A program made the translations under genes and the position numbers. The notes below the pieces were generated by a model. The model did no database searches. It worked only from the letters and a program-made list of their open reading frames with translations, and was not told the origin of the DNA. Positions 35,971-44,830 of a DNA stretch of 63,208 nt are shown in pieces. Position 1 is the first letter of the stretch. The number at the start of each line of letters is the position of its first letter. Location of the stretch: contig CAYRGY010000007.1 of NCBI GenBank assembly GCA_964424075.1, positions 1 to 63,208 on the forward strand, written 5' to 3'. This DNA is from CAYRGY01 sp964424075 (GTDB taxonomy: Bacteria > Patescibacteriota > Gracilibacteria > UBA1369).

Positions 35971-36460
35971 GAGCTTTGAGAATTTGCATTTGTTTTAGGT
36001 GATTAGCATGGCAGATGGCTATAGCCAAGGCATCTGCGGCGTCATCGGGTTTAGGAATTTCACTTATATTTAATAACATTTTTACCATTTTTTGTATACT
36101 CTCTTTATTGGCATTCCCGTCTCCACAAATCTGCTGTTTGATGACATTGGGCTTGTATTGAAAAAGTTTAAAGCCAAATTGACTGATCTTATAGACCATT
36201 GCCCCTCTACTTTCTGCTACTTGTATACCAGTTTTAACATTTTTGCTGAAAAATAATTCTTCTATGCAAACTTGATCGGGATGAGAAGTTTTCAAAAGTT
36301 CATCCAAATCATTCATCATTTCAGAAATCTTATCCTGGATGGATGCTTTAGGAGTTGTTGAAATACATCCATAGTCAATTAAATGATGGTCAATCCCATC
36401 AAAATTGATTAAGCCAAATCCGGTGGTGGTTGTGCCCGGGTCAAGTCCAAGAATTATCAC
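35963..36460 (-). CDS. ruvC: Holliday junction resolvase RuvC
   Basis: 165 residues from a GTG start (MIILGLDPGTTTTGFG). The four acidic catalytic positions are visible: Asp7 in GLDPG, Glu in CIEELFFSKN, and the C-terminal Asp pair in PDDAADALAIAICH. It cuts Holliday junctions produced by RuvAB branch migration. ruvA lies about 3.5 kb away on the same strand; ruvB is not in the window. Confidence 0.95.
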   Translation of the reverse strand: MIILGLDPGTTTTGFGLINFDGIDHHLIDYGCISTTPKASIQDKISEMMNDLDELLKTSHPDQVCIEELFFSKNVKTGIQVAESRGAMVYKISQFGFKLFQYKPNVIKQQICGDGNANKESIQKMVKMLLNISEIPKPDDAADALAIAICHANHLKQMQILKAHA

Positions 36461-36483
36461 AAATCTTTATTTAGGTTTGCCCA

Positions 36484-36512
36484 ATTCTACAAGAAAAGCG
36501 CTTAATTGAAAA
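36484..36512 (-). promoter_or_regulatory. Possible promoter for the ruvC-secDF gene run
   Basis: On the minus strand TTTTCA (36507-36512), 17 nt, TAGAAT (36484-36489), in the 55 base gap between pyk and ruvC. The -35 is weak. Confidence 0.4.
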
Positions 36513-36515
36513 TCT

Positions 36516-37916
36516 TTAAATCATTAAAGTAGTAATGATTCGACGTTCGGCATTTTGATAAAAAAGAATTAATATTTCATCGCCTTTTTTGACCAGTTTA
36601 TCCTTTTTCAGTTGTTCGACTACTTTATTGATAAAAGTCTTATGAGTAAGTTTTTGGACATAGATGCGATTAAGTCCCCATACTAATGCCAATTGCTGTC
36701 TGACAGTGTTATTAGGACAGAAAGTAATTAATTCTTGGAAAATTCTCTGTTTAGCTAATAATCGAGCTACATATCCACTATGAGTTACTGCAACGACACA
36801 CTTTGCTCCAATTTCCTGGGCGATATCGGCGGCATTTCTACAAATTGAATCAGTAACATTGAGACTTTGCAGACTATGTTTATTAGGTTCCTTGTTAAAA
36901 CGGATCATTTTTTCGATCGAATGTGCAACTTTGGCTAGCGTTTGAACCGCTTTAGTCGGGTATTTTCCCACAGCGGTTTCATTGGATAACATTAAGGCAT
37001 CAGTACCATCATAAACACCATTGGCTGCATCACTAACTTCAGCTCTGGTGGCGCGGGGTTTTTCAATCATGGACTGTAAAACTTCGGTAGCAATAATTAC
37101 CGGTTTACCTTCACGAACCGCATGTGAGATGATTTTTTTTTGTACAATCGGTACCATTTCAGCAGGGATTTCCACCCCCAAATCACCACGAGCTACCATG
37201 GCGGCATCGGTTGCCTTAATAATAGAAATCAGGTTTTGAACTGCTTCACGACGTTCAATTTTAGCGACAACTTTGGTTTTGGAATTGTGTTCTTGGATTA
37301 TTTTTTTAATATTTTGAATGTCACTCGCCTGGCGTACGAAAGATAGAGCTACGTAATCAACTTTTAATTTCAGTCCGAGCTCGAGGTCTTTTTTATCCTT
37401 GGCTGTTAAAGGATTTGCGCTGATGGATGCAGTAGGGACGTTAATGCCTTTGTGTGATTTTAAGACATTTTCAGCTACTGATTGACAGTGGATATTGCGA
37501 TCGGCAACTTTTAAGACTTTTAACTCAATCAGACCGTCTTCAATTAAAATGGTGTCTCCTTTTTTTACGTCTTTGTGTAAACCTTTATATTGAACAGGAA
37601 AAACGAAGTCTGCGTATTGTTTAGCACCAGTTGAAAGGATGATTTTCTGATCTTTTGTTATTTTCACGCCTGGTTCAGGAAGTTTTCCTAAGCGAATTTT
37701 AGGTCCTTGCAAATCTTGCATGATTGCAATATGAGTTTTAGTCTTATAAGCAGCAGCACGGACATTTTCAATCAGCTTCTGATTAGTTGGGTGATCGGAA
37801 TGAGAGAAATTAATTCTGGCTACATTCATTCCAGCTTTAATAAGCTCTGAAATTGCCTTGATGGTATTGGTTGCCGGACCTAAGGTGCAGACAATTTTAG
37901 TTTTCTTGTGATTCAT
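36516..37916 (-). CDS. pyk: Pyruvate kinase
   Basis: 466 residues. N-terminal KTKIVCTLGPATNTIKAISE, substrate region MNVARINFSHSD, the metal/phosphate site KIERREAVQNL and ARGDLGVEIPAE, IIATEVLQSMIEKPRATRAE, DGTDALMLSNETAVGKYP, and a C-terminal regulatory-type domain. It makes pyruvate and ATP from phosphoenolpyruvate in glycolysis. The signature has variants (ATEVLQSM for ATQMLESM, SNET for SGET), but catalytic Lys, Glu and Asp positions remain. It overlaps the upstream small gene by 20 bases. Confidence 0.94.
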   Translation of the reverse strand: MNHKKTKIVCTLGPATNTIKAISELIKAGMNVARINFSHSDHPTNQKLIENVRAAAYKTKTHIAIMQDLQGPKIRLGKLPEPGVKITKDQKIILSTGAKQYADFVFPVQYKGLHKDVKKGDTILIEDGLIELKVLKVADRNIHCQSVAENVLKSHKGINVPTASISANPLTAKDKKDLELGLKLKVDYVALSFVRQASDIQNIKKIIQEHNSKTKVVAKIERREAVQNLISIIKATDAAMVARGDLGVEIPAEMVPIVQKKIISHAVREGKPVIIATEVLQSMIEKPRATRAEVSDAANGVYDGTDALMLSNETAVGKYPTKAVQTLAKVAHSIEKMIRFNKEPNKHSLQSLNVTDSICRNAADIAQEIGAKCVVAVTHSGYVARLLAKQRIFQELITFCPNNTVRQQLALVWGLNRIYVQKLTHKTFINKVVEQLKKDKLVKKGDEILILFYQNAERRIITTLMI

Positions 37917-38292
37917 TTAGGGGAAGGGGATTAGTATTTGTAGTGGGATCTGTCGATGTATTTGTAGTGGGATCTGTCGATGTAGTCGTACCTGTTGCTC
38001 CTGTTTGGTTATCATCTTGGGCACTTCCTGAATTATCACCCATAGAAATTAAATTTGCCAGAATAGTTGTGCCTTGTGTGTATTTGGTTGAGACAGCTCC
38101 ACCAGCACTAACAGTGTCATTGTAGATTTCGCTGGGAGTTTGAGAAACTACTTCAGCCGGGCTGAAGGCTTCACTAGACTCTTTAAGTCCTCCAGTAGCT
38201 TCTGGAGCTTTTTCACCTGGACCTTTGGAAGGTGCATCACCGGCAAATATCAGCCGTTTCGGATAACTATATTTTAGATATGTTAATTTCAT
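37897..38292 (-). CDS. Small hypothetical protein with Ser/Thr-rich repeat tail
   Basis: 131 residues, not recognised. No signal peptide. Low-complexity composition rich in Ser, Thr, Gly, Ala and Pro, and two perfect copies of the octapeptide TSTDPTTN near the C-terminus, encoded by a 24 bp tandem repeat. Its first bases overlap the upstream coiled-coil gene's stop (ATGA-type) and its last 20 bases overlap pyk. Likely disordered; function unknown. Confidence 0.6.
   Translation of the reverse strand: MKLTYLKYSYPKRLIFAGDAPSKGPGEKAPEATGGLKESSEAFSPAEVVSQTPSEIYNDTVSAGGAVSTKYTQGTTILANLISMGDNSGSAQDDNQTGATGTTTSTDPTTNTSTDPTTNTNPLPLNESQEN
37937..37984. repeat. 24 bp perfect tandem repeat, two copies
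   Basis: The unit tttgtagtgggatctgtcga plus tgta occurs twice in direct succession (37937-37960 and 37961-37984). It encodes the repeated TSTDPTTN segment on the minus strand and is a candidate length-variable site. Confidence 0.9.
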
Positions 38293-38642
38293 AATGTAGC
38301 TACTTTTTCTAAGTCTTGTTCTAGATTTTTTAACTTGTCTTGCTCGTATTGATTAAAAGTTTTCTCTAATTCAATGATTTTATCAATAAAATGATCTTGC
38401 ATGGTAAGCTCAAAGGTCTTCAGTTTTTTTAGTAATGCTCTTTTAAGATCAATTTTGATTTTGTCATGCTTGGTTTTATAGTCAGGATCTTCTTTTTTCA
38501 GTTTGAAAAGGGCAGTTTCAGCTTCACGTTTTAATTGATCGCACTCTGCTTCAAATTGAGCTTTGGCTTGATTAATGAAATCAATATGTGCCTGCGCCTG
38601 TTCGTGATACTTATTTTTTATTTCCTGCTGATTCATCGGCAA
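38289..38642 (-). CDS. Small coiled-coil protein
   Basis: 117 residues, highly charged and predicted helical from end to end (KAQFEAECDQLKREAETALF, KIIELEKTFNQYEQDKLKNL). No membrane segment or catalytic motif. It overlaps the GH1 gene by 32 bases and the next gene by 4 bases, so the three are tightly coupled. A structural or chaperone-like partner is possible, but nothing shows it. Confidence 0.6.
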   Translation of the reverse strand: MPMNQQEIKNKYHEQAQAHIDFINQAKAQFEAECDQLKREAETALFKLKKEDPDYKTKHDKIKIDLKRALLKKLKTFELTMQDHFIDKIIELEKTFNQYEQDKLKNLEQDLEKVATL

Positions 38643-39831
38643 TTTGTTTTTGATATTTCTTGATCAATTCTTGATAGACCAAAGCTGATGGTCGTATTGT
38701 TCTATTATAATCCTTATACTCCACTTCAATCAATCCAAACCTTGGTTTATATCCAAAAGCCCACTCAAAATTGTCCGTTAAAGCCCAGTGTAAATAGCCG
38801 AAAATGTCTGCACCATCAGCTCTACTCTTGAAAATCCAATAGAGCCCTTCTTTGATGAAGTCGGTTCGCAATTTGTCATTTCGATCAGCAACCCCATTCT
38901 CAGTAATTATGATTGGCAATTTATATCGCTTAGCCAGATTTTGTGTAGTTATATACAAACCTTTGGGATAAACCTCCCAGTTCATATCAGTTCTTCGGGT
39001 AGTTGGATAGGAGAATTGATAAAAATTATTGACTAGATTGGTGTCGACTTTGACGCAGTGATAAAAATAATAGTTCAAGCCGATAAAGTCCAAATGCTGT
39101 TTACACTTATCTAAATAACGGTGATTCCAGATGTAATTTATATATTTCATCATTCCTAAATCGAGCACGTTTTTTTTTCTTTCCAATCTAAAAACCTGAT
39201 TATTTTTAGCTATACCAACCATATATTCGGGATTTATGCCTTTTAAGGCATGATAGGAGCGTTTATGCGCCAGAATAAGGTGGTTAATAATTTTCATTGT
39301 TTTCCAATAGCTTTTTTGTTGTGGAGGCCAAACTCCGTCCATGTAGCTATTATATGAATAAATTATTGGTTCATTAATTGTGATAATGAATTTAAGTAGA
39401 TAGCGAAATTCCGTACCAATAAACTTGCAGTAATTTACAAAGTCGCGCAGATTGTCCTTTTTGGCAAAACCGCCTTTATCAGCGAACCATTTGGGCAAAG
39501 TGAAGTGCCAAAGTGTGACAATTGGTGTTATGCCATGATTGATTAAATATTTGAGAACGTGTTTATAGTGATTGATAACTTCATAATCGATTTTACCTTC
39601 TTCGGGCTCAATTTTCGCCCATTCCAAAGAAAGTCGGTGTGCATTATGCCCAAGACGTTGCGCTAATTTGAAATCTTCTTCATATAAATCCCAATGTCTT
39701 GTGCCATCTCCGGACACGTCAATTCCTTTAGGTTTAAGTACTTTTTGCTCAAATTCCCACCAATCACTATAGATGTTATTGCCTTCTACTTGATGCGCTG
39801 ATAATGAAGCTCCGAAAAAGAATTGATTCAT
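38611..39831 (-). CDS. Glycoside hydrolase family 1 (beta-glycosidase)
   Basis: 406 residues, slightly short for GH1 (about 450). N-terminal FFGASLSAHQVEGNN, then RLSLEWAKIEP, TLWHFTLPKWFADKGGF, the acid/base motif TINEP (Glu154), GLNYY, the nucleophile motif IITENG (Glu311), and the C-terminal HWALTDNFEWAFGYKPRFGL. All GH1 catalytic residues are present. There is no signal peptide, so a cytoplasmic beta-glucosidase or 6-phospho-beta-glucosidase is likely. Together with pyk downstream it suggests sugar catabolism from imported disaccharides, which is inference. Confidence 0.92.
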   Translation of the reverse strand: MNQFFFGASLSAHQVEGNNIYSDWWEFEQKVLKPKGIDVSGDGTRHWDLYEEDFKLAQRLGHNAHRLSLEWAKIEPEEGKIDYEVINHYKHVLKYLINHGITPIVTLWHFTLPKWFADKGGFAKKDNLRDFVNYCKFIGTEFRYLLKFIITINEPIIYSYNSYMDGVWPPQQKSYWKTMKIINHLILAHKRSYHALKGINPEYMVGIAKNNQVFRLERKKNVLDLGMMKYINYIWNHRYLDKCKQHLDFIGLNYYFYHCVKVDTNLVNNFYQFSYPTTRRTDMNWEVYPKGLYITTQNLAKRYKLPIIITENGVADRNDKLRTDFIKEGLYWIFKSRADGADIFGYLHWALTDNFEWAFGYKPRFGLIEVEYKDYNRTIRPSALVYQELIKKYQKQIADESAGNKK

Positions 39832-39847
39832 TGATTTTGTTTTTTAT

Positions 39848-39876
39848 ATTATAGCATCTTAAGTAAGAGGCGTAAA
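39848..39876 (-). promoter_or_regulatory. Promoter for the GH1-pyk operon
   Basis: On the minus strand TTTACG (39871-39876), 17 nt, TATAAT (39848-39853), about 16 bases before the GH1 ATG. Good -10, moderate -35. Confidence 0.55.
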
Positions 39877-39915
39877 TGCAAGCCAACAAGTGAAAGGACT
39901 TATGGTTGAATAAGT

Positions 39916-40479
39916 TTAATTTTGTTTGAGGAATTGAGTGACTAATTCTTCTGTGCTTAGTTTTTCAGGTGTTTTGATATTTTTAAGGAAGCGATTGACT
40001 TCATATTTTTGATAGCCAAGAGTTTTTAGTGCCAGACTTAACTCTTCAAAAGCTTCTTGATCAAAGGTTGATTCGGAGTCAAGCTGCTCAGGCATGACTT
40101 TGCTTTTGAGCTCCATGATGATTCGCTCTGCGGTTTTCTTACCTATATGTGGAATCTTACTCAAAAAAGCTACATTATTTTGAATAATGGCCGTTTTGAC
40201 CTTGTCAGTTGCAAAGCTTAAGACATCCAGAGCGACCTTAGGTCCAACGCCGTTAACGGCAATCAATTGTTTAAAAAATTGTAATTCAGCTTTGCTTAAA
40301 AAGCCGAACAAGCTGATGTCATCTTCGCGAACTTTGGTATAAATAAATAATTCAATGTCCGTTTTTGTTTCAAGTTTATAGGAACTGGGAAGATTAACTT
40401 CATAACCGACAAAGCCATTGCTAACTGTTATGGAGTTTTCGCTAGTGCTCTGAATTTGTCCGTGGAGATAGGAGATCAT
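39916..40479 (-). CDS. ruvA: Holliday junction branch migration protein RuvA
   Basis: 187 residues. Domain I OB fold (MISYLHGQIQSTSENSITVS, then YEVNLPSSY), domain II with two helix-hairpin-helix motifs (AVNGVGPKVALDVLS and IPHIGKKTAERIIMELK), and a C-terminal domain III (AFEELSLALKTLGYQKYEVN) that contacts RuvB. It forms a tetramer that holds the four-way junction. It starts 7 bases after tgt, so both are probably one transcript. Confidence 0.95.
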   Translation of the reverse strand: MISYLHGQIQSTSENSITVSNGFVGYEVNLPSSYKLETKTDIELFIYTKVREDDISLFGFLSKAELQFFKQLIAVNGVGPKVALDVLSFATDKVKTAIIQNNVAFLSKIPHIGKKTAERIIMELKSKVMPEQLDSESTFDQEAFEELSLALKTLGYQKYEVNRFLKNIKTPEKLSTEELVTQFLKQN

Positions 40480-40486
40480 GTCTTGA

Positions 40487-41641
40487 TTATACTGATGATT
40501 TGAATTTATTTAAGAAGTCTTTTTTAAATTGACTATATGTACTTGCCAGAATATGGGCTCGCGCTTTTTCCATTAATTTAAGTAAAAAGTGCAAATTGTG
40601 AATAGAAAGAATTCTAAGTCCCAGCATTTCACCTTCTTTGATGAGATGATGCAAGTAGCTGCGAGAATACTTTTCAGTGAGTGGATGCGAATATTCCTGA
40701 TCCAAGGGAAGAGGATCGGAAAAGTATTTGGCATTTTTTATATTTTGCCTTCCCTCTGAATTATAAAAGGATCCGTGTCGGGCAATACGGGTTGCATGTA
40801 CACAATCAAACATATCAACGCCACGCTCAATCGACTCCAGTAGATCAATTGGTGTGCCTACTCCCATTAAGTAGCGGGGTTTTTTGTAAGGAAGATGAGG
40901 TTCAATAACGTCTAGAATGTGATACATTGTTGCACGCTCTTCTCCTACACTGAGCCCACCAATAGCAATTCCCGGAGTGTCCAGAGAAGCTATTTGTTTG
41001 GTAGCTTCAGCGCGCAAATCATCATGTATAGTACCTTGAATAATGGGGAATAATGCCTGTGGAGGAGTTTGAGCGTTTTTATGTTGTTCAAGTTTTTGAT
41101 GATGTTTGACTGATTGCTGAGCCCATTTGTAAGTTCTCTCCATTGCCTGACGGGCATAGTTTTTTTCTGAATCATGCGGGGCGCACTCGTCCAATTGCAT
41201 GATAATGTCTGCGCCTAGTGCATGTTCAATCTCAATTACTTTTTCTGGCGTAAAAAAATGCTTACTACCGTCAAGATGAGAGCGAAATTCAACGCCGTCA
41301 GCTTTTATTTTTACATTAGATTCACCGGCCTTGTTGCCCTCGCCAAGGGAAAAAACCTGATATCCACCGGAATCGGTCAAAATTGGTTTATTCCAAGCGG
41401 ACCATTTGTGTAAGCCGCCCATAGCTTTAATTAACTGTTCGCCGGGTCTTAAAAACAGGTGATAGGTGTTAGCCAGAATAATTTGGCTACCAATTGCTTC
41501 CAATTCATCGGCAGAAACGCTTTTGACAGAACCGAGCGTTCCCACGGGCATGAAAATTGGTGTTTCAATATTTCCATGTGGTGTTTTAAAAACGCCGCAA
41601 CGGGCTTTTCCCTCTTGATTTTTAATTTCAAATTCAAACAT
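40487..41641 (-). CDS. tgt: tRNA-guanine transglycosylase
   Basis: 384 residues from the ATG at 41641 (MFEFEIKNQEGKARCGVFKT), the normal family N-terminus. The frame also opens 45 bases earlier at 41686, but that start lies against the rpmE terminator. Motifs: TPIFMPVGTLGSVK, ILANTYHL, LTDSGGYQVFSLG (catalytic Asp), GGLSVGEE, RYLMGVGTP, and nucleophile region DMFDCVHATRIARHG. The usual zinc site (CxCxxC...H) is not seen: the region after the nucleophile reads NSEGRQNIKNAKYFSDPLPL with no Cys cluster. It exchanges G34 for preQ1 or queuine in tRNA. Confidence 0.92.
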   Translation of the reverse strand: MFEFEIKNQEGKARCGVFKTPHGNIETPIFMPVGTLGSVKSVSADELEAIGSQIILANTYHLFLRPGEQLIKAMGGLHKWSAWNKPILTDSGGYQVFSLGEGNKAGESNVKIKADGVEFRSHLDGSKHFFTPEKVIEIEHALGADIIMQLDECAPHDSEKNYARQAMERTYKWAQQSVKHHQKLEQHKNAQTPPQALFPIIQGTIHDDLRAEATKQIASLDTPGIAIGGLSVGEERATMYHILDVIEPHLPYKKPRYLMGVGTPIDLLESIERGVDMFDCVHATRIARHGSFYNSEGRQNIKNAKYFSDPLPLDQEYSHPLTEKYSRSYLHHLIKEGEMLGLRILSIHNLHFLLKLMEKARAHILASTYSQFKKDFLNKFKSSV

Positions 41642-41687
41642 TGATGATTTTATAACATGATTTGCAATCAAAACGAAGTCAGACATG

Positions 41688-41719
41688 AAAAAAGAGGCCT
41701 TTATGAGGACCTCTTTTTT
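41688..41719 (-). terminator. Intrinsic terminator after rpmE
   Basis: Perfect 10 bp stem AAAAAAGAGG (41688-41697) with CCTCTTTTTT (41710-41719), extended by an inner CC/GG, and a run of T on either strand, so it could act bidirectionally. It separates rpmE from tgt and supports the shorter tgt start. Confidence 0.85.
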
Positions 41720-41733
41720 CAGGGTTGGTATAA

Positions 41734-42051
41734 TTAATCCTGCTTGTCTTCTTGTTCTTTTGCCTCTTCTTTTTCAGTTTCAGCTTTGGCAGATTTACTC
41801 TTTCCTTTTTGAGCTTTAGCCACTTTTTCCATATATTTCTTAATCTGATCACCTTTGGAAGCAGTTTTTTGTGTTCCGGTATAGAAAGGATGTGATGCGG
41901 AAGAAGTTTCCACTTTAATGATAAAGTATTCTTTTCCATCTACTTTGCGAGTTTCGTCAGATTTAAGAGTAGATGTTGTAAAAAATTCGGCACCACTGGT
42001 TACATCGTGAAAAATAACGAGATTCAGCTTTGGTTGGATAGCGGTTTTCAT
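41734..42051 (-). CDS. rpmE: 50S ribosomal protein L31
   Basis: 105 residues. The L31 core covers residues 1-75: MKTAIQPKLNLVIFHDVTSG, FFTTSTLKSDETRKVDGKEY, and the family hallmark VETSSASHPFYTGTQKTA. The zinc-type Cys residues are absent, so this is a C-minus (type B-like) L31. The last 30 residues are a charged Lys/Glu tail not found in typical L31. Monocistronic, with a good promoter upstream and an intrinsic terminator downstream. Confidence 0.93.
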   Translation of the reverse strand: MKTAIQPKLNLVIFHDVTSGAEFFTTSTLKSDETRKVDGKEYFIIKVETSSASHPFYTGTQKTASKGDQIKKYMEKVAKAQKGKSKSAKAETEKEEAKEQEDKQD

Positions 42052-42076
42052 GTTGTTTCGCGTTTAAAGTATGTGG

Positions 42077-42105
42077 ATTATATTGTTAGAGTAATCTTAA
42101 GGCAA
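42077..42105 (-). promoter_or_regulatory. Sigma-70 promoter for rpmE
   Basis: On the minus strand TTGCCT (42100-42105), 17 nt, TATAAT (42077-42082), 25 bases before the rpmE ATG and 8 bases after the end of gyrA. Confidence 0.7.
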
Positions 42106-42112
42106 GTCGATT

Positions 42113-44662
42113 TTATTTTTGGACAATCGTGGTCTGTAAATCCTTTTTAATCTGATCCTGAATAGTTTGATCAGGAGTAATTTGATTTTTAAGGACAGTT
42201 GTGGAAGCGACTGCATCTTCTTGATTAAGTCTCATTAGATAGACGCCGGAAGTGGTGCGGCCTTGTGCTCTTAAGGATGAAAGCCCAATACGTATGACTT
42301 GTCCCTTTCGAGATACCATTACCAAATCACATTTAGATTCGGGTTCGATAATTTTGGCTCCTACTATTTTTCCGGTTTTCTTGGTGATATTGGCGGCTTT
42401 CACTCCTGTTCCGCCACGACTTTGCAGGCGATAATCCTTAACTGCAGAACTTTTACCTTGGCCATTTTCCATTATAACCAGTAATTGAGAATTGGCGGGA
42501 TCTTTAACAATAACCATATCTACGACATGATCATCATTTTTAATTCTTATTCCCCGAACACCCATGGAAGATCTTCCGGTTGCCGTAACGTCGGACTCTT
42601 TGAAATGAATTGATTTACCTTCCCGACAGACTATTACGATTTCATCATTTTTTGAGGCTTCAGCGATCCAATTCAAGTAGTCACCCGGTCGAAGCTTTAT
42701 GGCTATCAAGCCGGATTTACGTACATTTTGAAAATCTTCAATTTTAGTTTTTTTGACAGTACCTTTAGTGGTACACATAACCAGATAGTCTCCACTAAGC
42801 TTTTCTCCGGCGGCTAATATTGCAGTTATATGCTCTCCTTCTCCTAGTTGAAGCAAATTTACTACAGGAGTTCCTTTGGCTGTTCTGGATGCTTGAGGTA
42901 TTTCGTAAACTGGCAATTTGAACACTCTTCCCAAATTGGTGAAGTATAATAATTCATCATGATTATTAGTTTGTAGAAGTAGACGAATTTCATCTTCATC
43001 TTTAGTAGTCGCTCCTATTATCCCTTTTCCTCCGCGTCCTTGTGATTGAAAAGTAGTGGTGGGAACTCGCTTGATATAGTTTTCGCGGCTCATCATGACT
43101 ATCATTGGTTCATTAGGAATTGTATCTTTGCTGGAAAACTTGCCAATTGGATTGGGATTAATCTCTGTTTTGCGATCATCTCCGTATTTGACGATAATTT
43201 CTTCCAGCTCTGTTTTAACAATATCAATAATTTTTTGCGGATCGGCCAGAATAGCTTCCAGTTGCTTGATTAATTCCAATTTTTCTTTCAATTCATCCTC
43301 AATTTTCTTTCTCTCCAAGCCGGCCAGAGTTTGCAGACGCATTTCCAGAATCGCGGTGGATTGTTTATCGGAAAGACTGAAATTCTTCATTAATGCTGCA
43401 TGAGCGACCTCTTTTGTTTCAGATTTTTTAATGATGGCAATAATCTCATCAATATGATCAAGGGCTTTTTTAAGGCCTTCTAAAATATGTGTGCGCTCTT
43501 TTGCTACTCGTAAATCATGCTCGGTTCGGCGGCGAATTACCACTTTACGATGATCAATGAAATGTTCCAAAATTTGTTTGAGATCAAGCAGTTTAGGTTG
43601 AAGCCCATTTTCGATTAATGCAATCATATTAAAAGCAAAACTGCTTTGTAATGTGGTTAATTTGAAAAGTTGATTGAGTATCTTCTTGGGGAAAGCTTCT
43701 TTTTTGAGCTCAATGACAATACGGACATCCTTTTTGGATTCGTCGCGCAGGTCGGAAATTCCGGTAATTTTTTTATCTCTAACCAAGTCAGCTATTTTTG
43801 CCATCAGGTCAGATTTGTTGACTTGATATGGAATTTCAGTAACCACAATTTGAAAGCGATCGGCTTTCCTTTCTTCGATATTGGCTTTAGCTCGCATAAT
43901 AACACTGCCGCGACCGGTAGAATATGCTGTTTTAATAGCATCATTGTCGTAAATAATACCTCCTGTCGGAAAATCAGGGCCTTTAATAAATTGCATTAAT
44001 TCTTCAACTGTTGCCTCCGGGTTTTCTAATAAATGGCCTACTCCTTCACACACTTCTTTCAGATTGTGCGGAGCGATAGATGTAGCCATGCCAACTGCAA
44101 TACCGGAAGATCCGTTTAAAAGTAGATTAGGTATTTTAGTTGGTAGATATCGAGGTTCTTTAGTTGTAGCATCATAGTTATCAGCCCAGTCGATGGTATC
44201 TTTTTCAATATCAGCCAGAATCTCATCAGCTATTTTATTCATTTTAGCTTCCGTATAACGCATTTGCGCAGCGGGATCTCCATCAATTGAGCCAAAGTTT
44301 CCTTGACCATGAATTAAAGGATAGCGCATGGCAAAATCTTGAGCCATACGAACTAAGGCCTGATAAACGGGGGAGTCGCCGTGAGGATGATATTTTCCTA
44401 GCACAGCACCCACAACGGTGGCGGATTTTCGAAATGCTGAGCCTGATCTTAGACCGGATTTTTCCATGGCATAAAGAATGCGTCTGTGAACCGGTTTTAA
44501 ACCGTCTCTAACATCAGGAAGGGCTCGGGCGACAATGACACTCATGGCATAGTCCAAATAGGAACTTTCCATTTCTGTGCTGATATTTCTATTGGTAAAA
44601 TCCTGAAATAATTTATTTTCTCCTTCCGGAGCAGGATTTTGAACGTTTACTGAATCACTCAT
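42113..44662 (-). CDS. gyrA: DNA gyrase subunit A
   Basis: 849 residues. The breakage-reunion domain starts ESSYLDYAMSVIVARALPDV, with KPVHRRILYAM and the catalytic region YHPHGDSPVYQALVRMAQDF, then AMRYPLIHGQGNFGS and DPAAQMRYTEAKM (catalytic Tyr). Quinolone-pocket positions read H-G-D-S-P. The C-terminal domain has six beta-pinwheel blades and a GyrA-box-like QSQGRGGKGI near residue 545, which favours gyrase over topoisomerase IV. With gyrB (51080) it introduces negative supercoils using ATP. Monocistronic behind its own promoter. Confidence 0.95.
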   Translation of the reverse strand: MSDSVNVQNPAPEGENKLFQDFTNRNISTEMESSYLDYAMSVIVARALPDVRDGLKPVHRRILYAMEKSGLRSGSAFRKSATVVGAVLGKYHPHGDSPVYQALVRMAQDFAMRYPLIHGQGNFGSIDGDPAAQMRYTEAKMNKIADEILADIEKDTIDWADNYDATTKEPRYLPTKIPNLLLNGSSGIAVGMATSIAPHNLKEVCEGVGHLLENPEATVEELMQFIKGPDFPTGGIIYDNDAIKTAYSTGRGSVIMRAKANIEERKADRFQIVVTEIPYQVNKSDLMAKIADLVRDKKITGISDLRDESKKDVRIVIELKKEAFPKKILNQLFKLTTLQSSFAFNMIALIENGLQPKLLDLKQILEHFIDHRKVVIRRRTEHDLRVAKERTHILEGLKKALDHIDEIIAIIKKSETKEVAHAALMKNFSLSDKQSTAILEMRLQTLAGLERKKIEDELKEKLELIKQLEAILADPQKIIDIVKTELEEIIVKYGDDRKTEINPNPIGKFSSKDTIPNEPMIVMMSRENYIKRVPTTTFQSQGRGGKGIIGATTKDEDEIRLLLQTNNHDELLYFTNLGRVFKLPVYEIPQASRTAKGTPVVNLLQLGEGEHITAILAAGEKLSGDYLVMCTTKGTVKKTKIEDFQNVRKSGLIAIKLRPGDYLNWIAEASKNDEIVIVCREGKSIHFKESDVTATGRSSMGVRGIRIKNDDHVVDMVIVKDPANSQLLVIMENGQGKSSAVKDYRLQSRGGTGVKAANITKKTGKIVGAKIIEPESKCDLVMVSRKGQVIRIGLSSLRAQGRTTSGVYLMRLNQEDAVASTTVLKNQITPDQTIQDQIKKDLQTTIVQK

Positions 44663-44714
44663 GAAAAAGGGCTTAAAAGCTTATTTCTGTATTAGGCTAG
44701 CGTTTAGCGCGACA

Positions 44715-44743
44715 AGATTAGCATAAAGAAAGCTTACTGCCAA
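44715..44743 (-). promoter_or_regulatory. Sigma-70 promoter for gyrA
   Basis: On the minus strand TTGGCA (44738-44743), 17 nt, TAATCT (44715-44720), about 53 bases before the gyrA ATG, leaving a leader of roughly 45 nt. Confidence 0.55.
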
Positions 44744-44777
44744 TAGTTTATAAGTCAATGAAGTTTAGCTTTAATAT

Positions 44778-44806
44778 TTGAGCAATTCTAGTTTTTTTGC
44801 TATAAT
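44778..44806 (+). promoter_or_regulatory. Sigma-70 promoter for the virB4-like gene
   Basis: TTGAGC (44778-44783), 17 nt, perfect TATAAT (44801-44806), 24 bases before the ATG at 44831. Confidence 0.7.
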
Positions 44807-44830
44807 AAATGGATTAAATTATGTGAATTA

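Noticed and set aside
41642..41686. Longer tgt start at 41686
   Set aside because: The extra 15 residues have no family similarity and begin against the rpmE terminator; MFEFEIKN at 41641 is the typical start.
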